Assembly (NCBI GenBank): GCA_032622095.1
Contig: CP136069.1
Location: forward strand, 38,106,194-38,170,193
DNA length: 64,000 bases
Direction: 5' to 3'
DNA from: Siphonodentalium dalli
Lineage: Eukaryota > Mollusca > Scaphopoda > Gadilida > Siphonodentaliidae
Below, in pieces: positions 34,700 to 47,774 of this stretch. Within the stretch, counting starts at the first letter, position 1. Each line of letters starts with the position of its first letter. Both the position numbers and the translations under genes were made by a program. Under the pieces are notes generated by a model, which saw only the letters and a program-made list of their open reading frames with translations, made no database searches and was not told where the DNA came from.

Positions 34700-35864
34700 A
34701 CTAGCAGGTTAGCCCGCCACCGGCGGCTTGTCCGAAACAAGACATTTTTTTAATATTTGTTTTTAATTTTTAGCTCCACGCGTTTCAATAAGAAAAATTT
34801 GTACCCGGTAGCTCCACCCGTTTCCGAGATCTGGTCTGCGCATGCGCGAAGCTGGCGTCGCACGGACTCGGCGACCCGATAAAATTTGTACCCGGCGCAA
34901 GATACATTCACATAGCAAATTTCAAGTCGATAGCTCCACCCGTTTCCGAGATCTCGTCTGCGCATGCGCTGCACGGGCGTCGCATGGACTCGGCGACCCG
35001 ATAAAATTTGTACCCGGTGCAAGATACATTCACATAGCAAATTTCAGGTCGATTGCTCCACCCGTTTCCGAGATCTGCCTTTCTGCATAATATTTCGAGC
35101 GATAACATTGCATTGAAATGTCAGACTCCCATCGTGAACCTCAACACGAAGTAAACACGTGTTTCGAGCGATAACATTGCATTGAAATGACTCCCATCGT
35201 GAACCTCAAGACGACGTAAAACACGTGTTGCGTTCTAGGAAATGCACTCAATGCAGATGCTAATAACGTTGACTTCGTATATATATATATAATGACGTTA
35301 TTAACTCCGACCGTGCCGTTTGAGCTGATTTTTATGACTGGGAGTGGAGTACGGGTGCTCGGAGCTTCTGGAAAACGCGTGGACGACATCGTACGTGGTA
35401 TTTTACCTTTAGATAGGAAGTTTGAGCTCAATCTGTCCAGCCGTTCCCGTCCTAATGTACTATTTCGAGCGATAACAATTGTCAGACTCCCATCGTGAAC
35501 CTCAACACGAAGTAAACACGTGTTTCGAGCGATAACATTGCATTGAAGTCAGACTCCCATCGTGGACCCCCAAGACGACGTAAACACGTGTTTGTTCCGG
35601 TATAACTTTGGAGACTCTGACTTCATATATATATATAATGACGTTATTAACCCCGGCCGTGCCGTTTGAGCTGATTTCGATGACTGGGAGTGGATAAAGG
35701 GTGCTCATAGCTTCTCGAAAACACATCTACGGCGGTGTCGGTGGGATTTTACACTTACATACGAAATTTGATCTCAATCTGTACACGCGTTTTGGATTCT
35801 ATGAAGTACACACACACACATATACACACATATATACGAAGTCTCAAAATATATAGTATAGATA
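34700..35864 (+). mobile_element. Type B element B8, near-identical to B5
   Basis: Every recognisable landmark is offset by 3,362 bp from B5 (for example core starts, AAACACGTGTTT sites and AT tract). I noticed one substitution near 35,307 (AACTCCGACC for AACCCCGACC). Confidence 0.75.
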
Positions 35865-36540
35865 GACTAGCAGGTTAGCCCGCCACCGGCGGCTTGTCCG
35901 AAACATGACATTTTTTTATATATTTTTAAAATTTTTAGCTCCACGCGTTTCAATAAGTAAAATTTGTACCAGTAGCTCCACCAGTTTCGAGATCTGGTCT
36001 GCGTATGCGCGAAGCTGGCGTCGCACGGGCTCGACGACCCGATAAAATTTGTACCCGCGCAAGATACATTCACATGCCAAATTTCAAGTCGATAGCTCCA
36101 CCCGTTTCCGAGATCTCGTCTGCGCATGTGCTGCACGGGCGTCGCACGGGCTCGGCGACCCGATAAAATTTGTACCCGGCGCAAGATACATTCACATAGC
36201 AAATTTCAAGTCGATAGCTCCACCCGTTTCCGAGATCTCGTCTGCGCATGCGTTGCACGGGCGTCGCACGGGCTCGGCGACCCGATAAAATTTGTACCCG
36301 GCGTAAGATACATTCACATAGCAAATTTCAAGTCGATAGCTCCACCCGTTTCCGAGATCTCGTCTGCGCATGCGCTGCACGGGCGTCGCACGGGCTCGCC
36401 AATACGACAACGACCACCGCCTGGTCAAACTACACACACGTACCAAGTTTCGTCCCGATCGGTCGAGAATCGTAGATTTGTATGAAGTACAACACACACC
36501 CAAACATAAATATATAAGAGAGATATGTAAATTAGATAGA
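35865..36540 (+). mobile_element. Type B element B9, four core units, A-type tail
   Basis: A B head is combined with four 122-bp core units (36,000-36,380), the most of any B element. Three of the palindromes are mutated (GCGTATGCGC, GCGCATGTGC, GCGCATGCGT). It ends with an A-type tail rather than a B tail. Confidence 0.7.
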
Positions 36541-37306
36541 TTGTATCAAAATATATAGGAGAGATATGTAAATGATCTACACACCATTACTGGTGTTTGT
36601 CAAAGTTTAGTGGGGTATATCAATACTCATTCACGATCATATCATTGAGGTCCGGAGGGTGTGGGCTATCTCTCGAATACAAGGAGTTCTCAAAATATAT
36701 AGTATAGATAGATAGATTGGCAGATTCCAGTATCTTTATAACGGTATATCTGGGAAGAAATCTGATGCTATATTCGTGATTATCTGGGACGATTTCGGTA
36801 TATACCGAAAGTATATACTGTAAAAACAAAGCGCGCCATCCGTGCTCGCAGGGAATAAATTTCGAGCGATAACGTTTGCGTAAATACGAAATTGTGAGTG
36901 TTGGTTTGTAACCGGGATTTATGAGAAGCATTATGCCTATAACTACCCCACCCCTTAAGCCCTGACCTAAGTGTCATACATACTATAACAATGATGTTGT
37001 TAGAGCTCCAATATATCTCCCCGCATAGGCAAGCACTCAACGTTCCCGTATAACTCTGCAGCTGCTAATAACGTTGAATGGGAAACAGACGCCGCTCTTT
37101 ATAGAGATGCGTAAAAAACAACCGCTCATTAAACAATCACTTGATTAACCCACGCCGTGCCTTTGTGGTGATTTGAGATTGGAGAACGGGTGCTCTGAGC
37201 TTCTCTAAACCGCGACCACGGTCGTGTCGGTAGGATTTGACACTTACATAGGAAGTTTGCGCTCAATCTTTACACGCGTTTTGGATTCTATGAAGTACCC
37301 ACACAC

Positions 37307-37337
<31 letters not shown>

Positions 37338-37370
37338 GCTATATACGAAGTCTCAAAATATATAGTATAG
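36541..37370 (+). repeat. Linker, module D, module E and a headless B tail
   Basis: An unrecognised stretch (36,560-36,700) precedes module D (36,716), module E (GTTTGTAACCGGGATTT near 36,903) and a B tail with a long (AT)n tract at 37,310-37,337. Confidence 0.55.
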
Positions 37371-38401
37371 TCTAGCAGGTTAGCCCGCCACTGGCGGCAT
37401 TGGTCCCATGGCTTTGGTCGATCCATTAATTTTAGTTTTTCAAGGTAACCCCGTACAGGACCGGGCTACTCAAAAACCAAATTTCAAGTCGATTGCTCCA
37501 CCCGTTTCTGAGATCTGGTCTGCGCATGCGCGAAGCTGGCGTCGCACGGGCTCGGCGACCCGATAAAATTCGTATCCGGGGCAAGATGCATTCACATACC
37601 AAATTTCAAGTCGATAGTTCCACCCGTTTTCGATATCTCGTCTGCGCTTGCGCTGCACGGGCGTCGCACGGGCTCGCAATACGACACCGACGACCACCTG
37701 GTCAAACTATACTCACGTTCCAAGTTTCGTCCCGATCGGTAGAGGTGTTGGTATCTGATGCAAAAGACGAAATTGTGAGTGTTGGTCAATAGTCCCCGTC
37801 GTGAACCCCATCCTCGCAAAGAGCGGACAGTCAATTAATCCCGTCGTGAACCTCCATCACAAACGCGACTTAAACATGTATTGCGTTCTAAAAATAGGAA
37901 AGCACTTTCTCTCTGCATAATAAATTTCGAGCGATAACGTTTGCGTAAATACGAAATTGTGAGTGTTGGTTTGTAACCGGGATTTCTGAGAAGCATTATG
38001 CCTATAACTACCCCCCTAGGCCCTGACCTAAGTGTCATACATACTATAACAATGATGTTGTAAGAGTACTATGGCAATAAATCTCCCCGCATAGGAAAGC
38101 ACTCAATGTTCCCGTATAACTCTGCAGATGCGAATAACGTTGAATGGGAAACAGACGCCCTTTATAGCGATGCGTCAAAAACAAACGCTCATTAAATAAT
38201 CACTTGATTAACCCACGCCGTGCCTTTGCGGTGATTTGGGAGTGGATAAAGGGTGCTCAGAGTTTCTCCAAAACGCGACAACTACGGTGTTCGAGGGTTT
38301 TTACACTTATATACGAAATTTGAGCTCGATGGGTGCAGTCGTTTTCGATTCTATAAAGTACACACACACACATATACGGAAGTCTCAAAATATATAGTAT
38401 A
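37371..38401 (+). mobile_element. Type B element B10
   Basis: Starts TCTAG instead of ACTAG. One intact and one mutated core unit (GCGCTTGCGC near 37,645), A-type tail start, module E near 37,953 and a B tail. Confidence 0.65.
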
Positions 38402-39510
38402 GACTAGCAGGTTAGCCCGCCACTGGCGTGCTTGGTCAGAAACATGACAATGTTTTATGTTTTGTTTGTGTTTTTCAATGAGTTAATATTGGGTGTTTCA
38501 ATAGTTTACCCGATTTGACCTTGAATTGATCATTTTCAAGGTCAAGGTCATGTCGGGGTCACAATATATAATTTGTGGGTACCCGTTTGAAGGTTAAGAC
38601 TGACCCGATGAAAAATTCCCCCGTTCCTAGGAACGACAGACATAAGAATGTTTCACACAATGCGACGTCGACGATCCCCGTGTGTTTTTACACTTATATA
38701 CGAAGTTTGAGCTCACCTAGGGCGGAAAAAATTACCCGATCCGCATTCTTAGGAACACAACCCGCTCATGTCTATACACGCCCAGACCCAGAAGAGGTAT
38801 GATTTTGTTTAACCTGCCCGTGGCCATTGAGCAGCCCCTGACAGAGGTTGTCCGCCGTTACGAGATGGTCAATAGTCCCCGCAAAGTTAATTCTGTCGTG
38901 AACCCCATCCTCGCAAAGAGCGGACAGCCAATTAATCCCGTCGTGAACGCCATCACCAACGCGACGTAATTTTGTTTGGTATCATGTGTTGCGTTCTAAA
39001 AATAGGAAAGCACTTGTTCCCGTATATCTATAACGTTGCGTTTGCGTAAATACGAAATTGTGAGTGTTGGTTTGTAACCGGGATTTCTGAGAGGCATTAT
39101 GCCTATATCCACACTAACTACCCCCCTAAGCCCTGACCTAAGTGTCATACATACTATAACAATGATGTTGTAAGAGTACTATGGCATCCAATAAATCTCC
39201 CCGCATAGGAAACCACTCAAAATTATTGTTCCCGTATATCTCTCTGCGGATGCTAATAACGTTGAATTGTAAACAGACGCTCTTTATAGCGATGCGTCAA
39301 AAACAAACGCTCATTAAATTATCACTTGATTAACCACCGTAGTGCCGTTTTTTGTGACTGAGATTGGAGAACGGGTGCTCTGAGCTTCTCCAAAAACGCG
39401 ACCACGGCGGTGTCGGTGGGATTTTACACTTACGTAGGAAGTTTGAGCTCAATCTGTACACGCGTTTCGATTCTATGAAGTACACACATACATATATATA
39501 TATATATATA
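38402..39510 (+). mobile_element. Type B element B11, no 122-bp core
   Basis: After the head comes one C-type module (TTTGACCTTGAATTGATC near 38,513 with TTCAAGGTCAAGGTCA), then sequence unlike other B elements, module E near 39,065 and a B tail. Confidence 0.6.
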
Positions 39511-40446
39511 CTAGAAGGTGACCCGACTTCGTCCGGGCTTTGACCTTGAATTGTCTATTTTGAAGGCCAAGGTCAAGTTGGGTCACGATTTGACCCGTCC
39601 AAAGCACAGTGCCCGAACAAAAGTACCCGACAAAAGTACCCATCGAAATCCATTCGGTTTTACCCGATTTGACCTTGAATTGACCATTTTGAAGGTCAAG
39701 GTCAGGTGGTGTTAAACACCAACACCCCAAAAATGGTGGAAATCGGCCCAGCGGATACCGGGAAATCGGCCCAGCGGATACCGAGATGCCCTATGCATCA
39801 AATTTCGTCCGTAAAAATCCGCCAGTTTAACCCGATTTGATTTCCACTCAAGTATATAAACGCGCCTCATATACACACGCTCATTAATTATCAAGTTTCA
39901 ACGTAAAGATAAATTACCATCGGTGCCCGAGATATCACCAAGACGTCTGAAACAGTCAAATGCATCGGCCGGTTAAGCGTTAACGTGATATAACGTTATG
40001 ACCTCTAACGACGTCATAGAAGTTACGCATTGTTTTATCCTGATGGAAGATAGTACCACTTCTTCTTGATAATTGAGGCAGATAACTAAAACGGATACAT
40101 ACGCATTATATATCGTTGGAAAGAGGAAACACGAAAGATTCCCACAGTGTCATTATTATGACTGGCATTTTATTATTCGCGCTGTTTCGAATCGATTTGT
40201 AAGCACCGAACTCAAATGAAAGTCCCGTAACACAGCGTAAAAACAGATTTGACCTCGGCACGTGAAAAGTTAACCTCGGATCTGAAAATCAATAGGCCTG
40301 TGTTACTCCTTGCCCGAAAATACCCCCCACATACCAAGTTCATCGAAATCGGGTCGGCCGTTTTCGAGTTCATCGATTACACACAAACAAACAAACAGAT
40401 CTTCCAAAATATATAATAGATATACGGAAGTCTCAAAATATATAGT
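39511..40446 (+). mobile_element. Type C element C1
   Basis: C head, then two TGACCTTGAA...AAGGTCAAGGTCA modules 129 bp apart (39,540; 39,669). About 600 bp of otherwise unseen sequence follows, then a C tail (TACCAAGTTCATCGAAATCG, AAACA repeats, CTTCCAAAATATATAA). Confidence 0.7.
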
Positions 40447-41520
40447 ACTAGCAGGTTAGCCCGCCACCGGCGGCTTGTCCGAAACATGACATGCAGGTTA
40501 GCCCGCCACCGGCGGCTTGTCCGAAACATGACATTTTTTAAATTTTTTTTTTAAATTTTTAGCTCCACGCGTTTCAATAAGTAAAATTTGTACCCGGTAG
40601 CTCCACCCGTTTCCGAGATCTGGTCTGCGCATGCGCGAAGCTGGCGTCGCACGTACTCGGCGACCCGATAAAATTTGTACCCGGCGCAAGATACATTCAC
40701 ATAGCAAATTTCAGGTCGATAGCTCCACCCGTTTCCGAGATCTGCCTTTCTGCATAATATTTCGAGCAATAACATTGCATTGAAATGTCAGACTCCCATC
40801 GTGAACCTCAACACGAAGTAAACGCGTGTTTCGAGCGATAACATTGCATTGAAAAGACTCCCATCGTGAACCTCAAGACGACGTAAAACACGTGTTGCGT
40901 TCTAGGAAATGCACTCAATGCAGATGCTAATAACGTTGACTTCGTATATATATATATAATGACGTTATTAACCTCGGCCGTGCCGTTTGAGCTGATTTTT
41001 ATGACTGGGAGTGGAGTACGGGTGCTCTGAGCTTCTGGAAAACGCGTGGACGACATCGTACGTGGTATTTTACATTTAGATAGGAAGTTTGAGCTCAATC
41101 TGTCCAGCCGTTCCCGTCCTAATGTACTATTTCGAGCGATAACAATTGTCAGACTCCCATTGTGAACCTCAACACGAAGTAAACACGTGTTTCGAGCGAT
41201 AACATTGCATTGAAGTCAGACTCCCATCGTGGACCCCCAAGACGACGTAAACACGTGTTTGTTCCGGTATAACTTTGGAGACTCTGACTTCATATATATA
41301 TATAATGACGTTATTAACCCCGGCCGTGCCGTTTGAGCTGATTTCGATGACTGGGAGTGGATAAAGGGTGCTCAGAGCTTCTCGAAAACACGATTACGGC
41401 GGTGTCGGTGGGATTTTACACTTACATACGAAATTTTAGCTCGATCGGATCAGTCGTTTTGGATTCTATGAAGTACACACACACATATATACACACATAT
41501 ATACACACATATATAGTATA
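40447..41520 (+). mobile_element. Type B element B12
   Basis: The head segment GCAGGTTAGCCCGCCACCGG is repeated (40,450 and 40,495). One core unit remains where B5/B8 have two, then the same E-box modules and B tail follow. A one-unit-shorter relative of B5/B8. Confidence 0.7.
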
Positions 41521-42089
41521 GACTAGAAGGTGACCCGACTTCGTCCGGGCTTTGACCTTGAATTGACCATTTTGAAGGTCAAGGTCAGTTGGGGTAACGA
41601 TTTGACCCGTCCAAAACACTGCCCGGACAAAAGTACCCGACAAAAGTACCCGTCGAAATCCATCCTGTTTTACCCGATTTGACCTCGAATTGATCATCTT
41701 GAAGGTCAAGGTTAGGTCGGGGACACGACTCGAAATCCCATCAAAATTCGCGATTTGACCTTGAATTGACCCGATTTCAAGGTCAAGGTCACGTGGCACG
41801 GGCAAATTAATAGGCTTATAAGACTCCCCATACGAAAGTACCCCCACATACCAAGTTTCATCGAAATTCCGTGATATTCGGGCGTTTGACCTTGAAATGA
41901 CCCGATTTCAAGGTCAAGGTCACATCGCACGGGCAAATTAATAGGCCTATGTCACTCCCCGGCCGAAAATACCCCCACATACCAAGTTTCATCGAAATCG
42001 GCTCGGTCGTTTTCGAGTCCATCGATTACAGACAGACAGACAGACACACACACACACACAGATCTTCCAAAATATATAATAGATAGATA
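41521..42089 (+). mobile_element. Type C element C2
   Basis: Four modules with opposed TTGACCTTGAA and TCAAGGTCA motifs (about 41,550, 41,678, 41,757 and 41,886), mostly near 129 bp apart, then a C tail with GACA and CA repeats. Confidence 0.75.
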
Positions 42090-43127
42090 GACTAGCAGAT
42101 TAGTCCGCCACTGGCGGCATTGGTCCCATGGCTTTGGTCGATCCACTAATTTTAGTTTTTCAAGGTAAACCCGTACAGGCATATATAACCCGAAAAAAAT
42201 ATTCACCGTCCCGAGTTGACCATACATACAAATTTCACGTCGATGTCACCGCTGACGACCGAGATATCGCCCAAGGTAATTTGTGGGTACCCGTTTCAAG
42301 GTCAAGGTCACCTGAGGCGGACAAACTGACCCGATGAAAATCTCCCCCGTCCATTGGAAGCCCTAAGTACGAAATTAGATATCCCCAGTTTCCAAAAGCA
42401 AAAGATATCAGGTAGAATTTGTCAAATATGGACCCTGCATGGTGCAAACACTCGCAGGGCCCTAAAATTTATTAACATAGTATTTCCCATTAAAATCGAT
42501 TTATGTCGATAAAACTCTTATTTTTAAAAATTTTAAGCTGAGACTTCGTGTGTCTGCGTGTAATACTTATATATTCTTAAAATGACAACACAGTCCAACA
42601 CGTAATTATGTTTTAGATGGAAGAAAATTAAAAAATTTCGGTGCTAAATTTTAACATAGGATTTTCCATTAAAATCGATTTATGTCGATAAAACACTTAA
42701 TTTTCAAAATTTTAAGCTGACACTTGGTGTGTCTGTGTGTAATACTTACATGTTCTTTAAAATGACAGAGTCCAACACGTAATTGTGTTTTTGATGAAAG
42801 AAATTAAATTTTTTCGATGCTAAATTTCGAGCGATAACGTTGCGTTGAATTGTAAACAAACGCTCTTTTATAGCGACGCGTCATATACAAACGCTCATTA
42901 AATTATCACGTGATTAACCCCCGAAGTGCCGTTTTTTTGTGATTGGGAGTGGAGAATGAGTGCTCAGAGCTCTCCAAAACGCCGCGACGACGATTCCCGT
43001 GGATTTTTACCCTTAGATGGGAAGTTTGAGCTCAATCGAGCCAGCCGTTTTCGATGCTATAGAGGACAAATATACACACACACACACATATATATATTTA
43101 TATACGTAGTTCTCAAAATATATAGTA
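42090..43127 (+). mobile_element. Variant B element B13 containing a 179-bp tandem repeat
   Basis: The head is altered (ACTAGCAGATTAGTCCGCC). After about 380 bp of sequence not seen elsewhere in the block comes a two-unit tandem repeat (42,472-42,825), then a B-type tail. Confidence 0.55.
42472..42825. repeat. 179-bp tandem repeat, two units
   Basis: TTAACATAG starts both units (42,472 and 42,651). Each contains CCATTAAAATCGATTTATG, GTGTGTCTG and CCAACACGTAATT at matching positions. AT-rich, satellite-like, found only here in the window. Confidence 0.8.
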
Positions 43128-44264
43128 GACTAGCAGGTTAGCCCGCCACTGGCGTGGTTCGTCTCATGGCTTTGTTCGAAAAAGCTTTTTTAATTTTTTT
43201 TAATTAATTAATTATTTTTTTTTTTTTTTTCAATTCATCGAAATCCGCCAGTTTTACCCGATTTGACCTTGAATTGATCATTTTCAAGGTCAAGGTCAGG
43301 TCGGGGTCACAATTTAACCCTCCCATGACACTTCCCGTAGGTAGCAAATTTGAGCTCAATCGGTTCGATTCTATAAAGGACACACACATATATATCATTT
43401 GTAGGTACCCGTTTCAAGGTGAAGATCACCTTGGGCGGAAAAACTGACCCGATCCCCGTTCCTATGAAGCCCTAAGTACGTAAGAATCACACAACACGCT
43501 CATGTCTGGATACCGACGCTGACGCCCGTATACAGACGTAAAAATCACATTACCACACGGCACAATCGTTTCGACGATTCTACGACCAATTCCACGATTC
43601 TGCGACTTGACAACCACGGTGCTACGGCAGTTTAACGATTCTGCGACCAGTCTGATGCGATAAACACGAAAAAAACATTGAGAAATGAATAATTCCAGAA
43701 ATATGGACAGGAATGTACCATATATTATATTTCTATTAGGTACGGCTATCTTCGATTCGATAATCTGTAAAGAGTTCAGCACTAGACAGTTAGCACAACA
43801 ATACATAATCTTTGACATAAATAGACCGGTTGTTTTGGTTTTACACACATCACTGTGTAAAATTCGTCTTGAGAGTTGAGAAAATATATATAACGTCCTA
43901 TACAATTGAGTGGAAACCAAATAATAACATAGCCATACGTCTTTGGGTGATTTTTCACAACAAATGTTCACCTCAGTTCTGTGATTGATGGCGCTGTGTC
44001 CATATTTGCGGGGGTATTTTCGCACTCAATTGACAACGCTCTTTAACTATCAAAGCGATTAACCCCGCAGTGCCGATGGCGGTGATTTTGGTGATTGGGA
44101 GTGGAGAATGAGTGCTCAGAGCTTGTCCAAAACGCGACAACGACGCGTCCCGTGGTTTTTTACCCTTAGATGGGAAGTTTGGTCTCGATCGGTGCAGCCG
44201 TTTTCGATTCTATAAAGGATATACACACATATATATATATACGTAGTTCTCAAATTATATAGGA
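43128..44264 (+). mobile_element. Type B element B14 with unique interior
   Basis: B head, a run of A/T with 15 T near 43,215, one C-type module (43,260-43,305), then sequence not seen elsewhere that includes several ACGATTCTGCGAC motifs (43,570-43,650), then a B tail. Confidence 0.6.
43462..44025 (-). other. Unrecognised 187-codon open frame
   Basis: The longest uninterrupted frame in the non-core part of the block. No signal peptide, domain or repeat structure is visible, and its ends lie in repeat sequence. I think it is probably non-coding but cannot exclude a fragment of a captured gene. Confidence 0.15.
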
Positions 44265-44932
44265 GACTAGCCGATGGGCCCGACGTTGTCCGGGCTATTC
44301 AAAAACCAAATTTCAAGTCGATAGCTCTACCCGTTTCCGAGATCTGGTCTGCGCATGCGCGAAGCTGGCGTCACACGGGCTCGGCGACCCGATAAAATTC
44401 GTATCCGGGGCAAGATACATTCACATACCAAATTTCAAGTCGATAGCTCCACCCGTTTCCGAGATCTGGTCTGCGCATGCGGGAAGCTTGTGTCGCACGG
44501 GCTCGGCGACCCGATAAAATTCGTATCCGGGGAAAGATACATTAACATTGCAAATTTCAAGTCGATAGCTCCACCCGTTTCCGAGATCTCGTCTGCGCAT
44601 GCGCGAAGCGGGCGCCGCACGGGCTCGCCAACACGACAACGTCCACCGCCTGGTCAAACTACACACACGTACCAAGTTTGGTCCCTATCGGTCGAGAATC
44701 GCAGATTTGTATAAATGACAAACATACAGACAAACATACAAACAAACAGACAGAGGTCTGCACGGGCGTCGCAAGGGCTCACCAATACGACAAGGACGAC
44801 CGCCTGGTCAAACTACACACACGTACCAAGTTTCGTCCCGAACGGTCGAGAATCGTAGATTTGTATGAATGACATACAGACAAACATACAGACAAACATA
44901 CAGACAAACAGAGGTCTTCAAAATATATAAGA
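44265..44932 (+). mobile_element. Type A element A5
   Basis: Three core units (one palindrome changed to GCGCATGCGGGA), an A tail, then a second partial tail unit starting GGTCTGCACGGGCGTCGCAA at about 44,754. The same doubled tail occurs in A7. Confidence 0.75.
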
Positions 44933-45560
44933 GACTAGCCGATGAGCCCGACGTTGTCCGGGCTATTCAAAAACCAAATTTCAAGTCGATAGCTCCACCC
45001 GTTTCCGATATCTGATCTGCGCATGCGCGTAGCTGGCGTCGCACGGGCTCGGCGACCCGATAAAATTCGTATCCGGGGCAAGATACATTCACGTACCAAA
45101 TTTCAAGTCGATAGCTCCACCCGTTTCCGAGATCTCGTCTGCGCATGCGCGAAGCTGACGTCGCACGGGCTCGGTGACCCGATAAAATTCTTATCCGGGG
45201 CAAGATACATTCACATACCAAATTTCAAGTCGATAGCTCCACCCGTTTCCGAGATCTCGTCTGCGCATGCGCGAAGCTGACGTCGCACGGGCTCGGTGAC
45301 CCGATAAAATTCGTATCCGGGGCAAGATACATTCACATACCAAATTTCAAGTCGATAGCTCCACCCGTTTCCGAGATCTCGTCTGCGCATGCGCGAAGCG
45401 GGCGCCGCACGGGCTCGCCAATACGACAACGTTCACCGCCTGGTCAAACTACACTCACGTACCAAGTTTCGTCCCGATCGGTCGAGAATCGTAGATTTGT
45501 ATTAATGACAGACAGACAGACAGACAAACAAACAAACAGAGGTCTTCAAAATATATATGA
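44933..45560 (+). mobile_element. Type A element A6
   Basis: Four core units. The first carries the variant GCGCATGCGCGTAGC, shared only with A8. The tail has GACA then AAAC repeats. Confidence 0.75.
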
Positions 45561-46353
45561 GACTAGCAGGTTAGCCCGCCACTGGCGGCGTTCGTCAGAA
45601 ACATGACAATTTTTAATTTTTTAATTTAATTTTTTAACTAAATTTGTTTTTTTTCAATGAGTTAATTGTATTAATTTTTTAATTTAATTTTTTGTTTATA
45701 ACATAAGTTAATTGTGCATTTTTAATTAACTGGATTTTGGAATTCATTTTTTAAATTATTTTTTTAATTTAATTTTTGGTTTTTCAATACTTTACCCGAT
45801 TTGACCTTGAATTTATCATTTTCAAGGTCAAGGTCAGGTCGGGGTCACAATTTAACCCGTCCATGACACTTTCCGTATGTAGCATGTCTGAGCTCAATCG
45901 GTTCGAGTCTATAAAGGACACACACACATATATCATTTGTGGGTACCCGTTTCAAGGTGAAGATCATCTAGGGCGGAAAAACTGACCCGATCCGCGTTCC
46001 CAGGAAGCCCTAAGTACGTAAGAATCACACAACACGCTCATGTCTGTATAATGACGTACACGCCCAGACCCAGACATAAGAATCACATTACGCACATACG
46101 CTCTTTACCAACTACACTGCGGATAGGAACGCTCTTTAACTATCAACGCGATTAACCCCGAAGTGCCGTTTGCGGTGATTTTGATGATTGGGAGTGGAGA
46201 ATGAGGGCTCAGAGCATGTCCAAAACGCGACGACGACGATTCCCGTGGGTTTTGACCCATGGATAGGAAGTTTGAGCTCAATCCGCGCAGCCGTTTTCGA
46301 TTCTATGAAGTACCCACATATATATATATATACACACACACACATATATATAT
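45561..46353 (+). mobile_element. Type B element B15, no 122-bp core
   Basis: B head followed by a T/A-rich stretch with repeated TTTTTTAATTTAATTTTT, one C-type module (45,793-45,840), a paired ACGCTCTTTA motif (46,099; 46,130) and a B tail. Near-identical to B16. Confidence 0.7.
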
Positions 46354-46971
46354 ACTAGAAGGTGACACGACTTCGTCCGGGCTTTGACCTTGAATTGTTC
46401 ATTTTGAAGGTCAAGGTCAAGTGGGGTAACGATTTGACCAGTCCAAAACATTGCCAGGACAAAAGTACCCGACAAACGTGCCCGTCGAAATCCAACCGGT
46501 TCTACCCGATTTGACATCGAATTGATCATTTTGAAGGTCAAGGTCAGGTCGGGGTCACGACTCGACCCGCCCCAAACACTCAGTGGACAAAAGTAACCCC
46601 ACGTATAAAATTTCGTCGAAATCCCATCAAAATTCGCGATTTGACCTTGAATTCGCCCGATTTCAAGGTCAAGGTCACGTCGCACCGGCAAATTAATAGG
46701 CCTATGCCAACCCCCGGTCGAACGTATCCCCACATACCAAGTTTCATCAAAATCCCGTGATATTCGGGCGTTTGACCTTGAAATTACCCGATTTCAAGGT
46801 CAAAGTGACGTCGCACGGGCAAATTAATAGGCCTATACCCGTTCCCGGCCGAAAATACCCCCACATACCAAGTTTCATCGAAATCGGCTCGGTCCTTTTC
46901 GAGTTCATAGCGAACACACACACAGAGACACACAGACACACAGACAGACAGATCTTCCAAAATATATAATA
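46354..46971 (+). mobile_element. Type C element C3
   Basis: Four modules near 46,380, 46,511, 46,639 and 46,769, a period of about 129 bp, then a C tail with mixed CACA and GACA repeats. Near-identical to C4 except where C4 has lost part of the third module. Confidence 0.75.
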
Positions 46972-47774
46972 GACTAGCCGATGAGCCCGACGTTGTCCGG
47001 GCTATTCAAAAACCAAATTTCAAGTCGATAGCTCCACCCGTTTCCGAGATCTGGTCTGCGCATGCGCGAAGCTGGCGTCGCACGGGCTCGGCGACCGGAT
47101 AAAATTCGTATCCGGGGCAAGATACATTCACATACCAAATTTCAAGTCGACAGCTCCACCCGTTTCCGAGACCTCGTCTGCGCATGCGCGAAGCTGGCGT
47201 CACACGGGCTCGCCGACCCGATAAAATTCGTATCCGGGGCAAGATACATTCACATACCAAATTTCAAGTCGATAGCTCCACCCGATTCCGATATCTGGTC
47301 TGCGCATGCGCGAAGCTGGCGTCGAACGGGCTCGCCGACCCGATAAAATTCGTATCCGGGGCAAGATACATTCACATACCAAATTTCAAGTCGATAGCTC
47401 CACCCGTTTCCGAGATCTCGTCTGCGCATGCGCGAAGCGGGCGCCGCACGGGCTCGCCAATACGACAACGTCCACCGCCTGGTCAAACTACACACACGTA
47501 CCAAGTTTGGGTCCCGATCGGTCGAGAATCGTAGATTTGTATAAATGACAAACATACAGACAAACATACAGACAAACATACAAACAAACAGACAGAGGTC
47601 TGCACGGGCGTCGCAAGGGCTCACCAATACGACAAGGACGACCGCCTGGTCAAACTACACACACGTACCAAGTTTCGTCCCGAACGGTCGAGAATCGTAG
47701 ATTTGTATAAATGACATACAGACAAACATACAGACAAACATACAGACAAACAGAGGTCTTCAAAATATATAAGA
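46972..47774 (+). mobile_element. Type A element A7
   Basis: Four core units with variants TCGACAGCTCC, GAGACCTCG and GTCGAACGGG that recur in A10, then a doubled tail as in A5. Confidence 0.75.

Noticed and set aside
43355-43380. GGTTCGATTCT, similar to a polymerase III B box
   Set aside because: It lies at the 3' side of B-type tails, no A box stands at the right distance, and most copies do not match.
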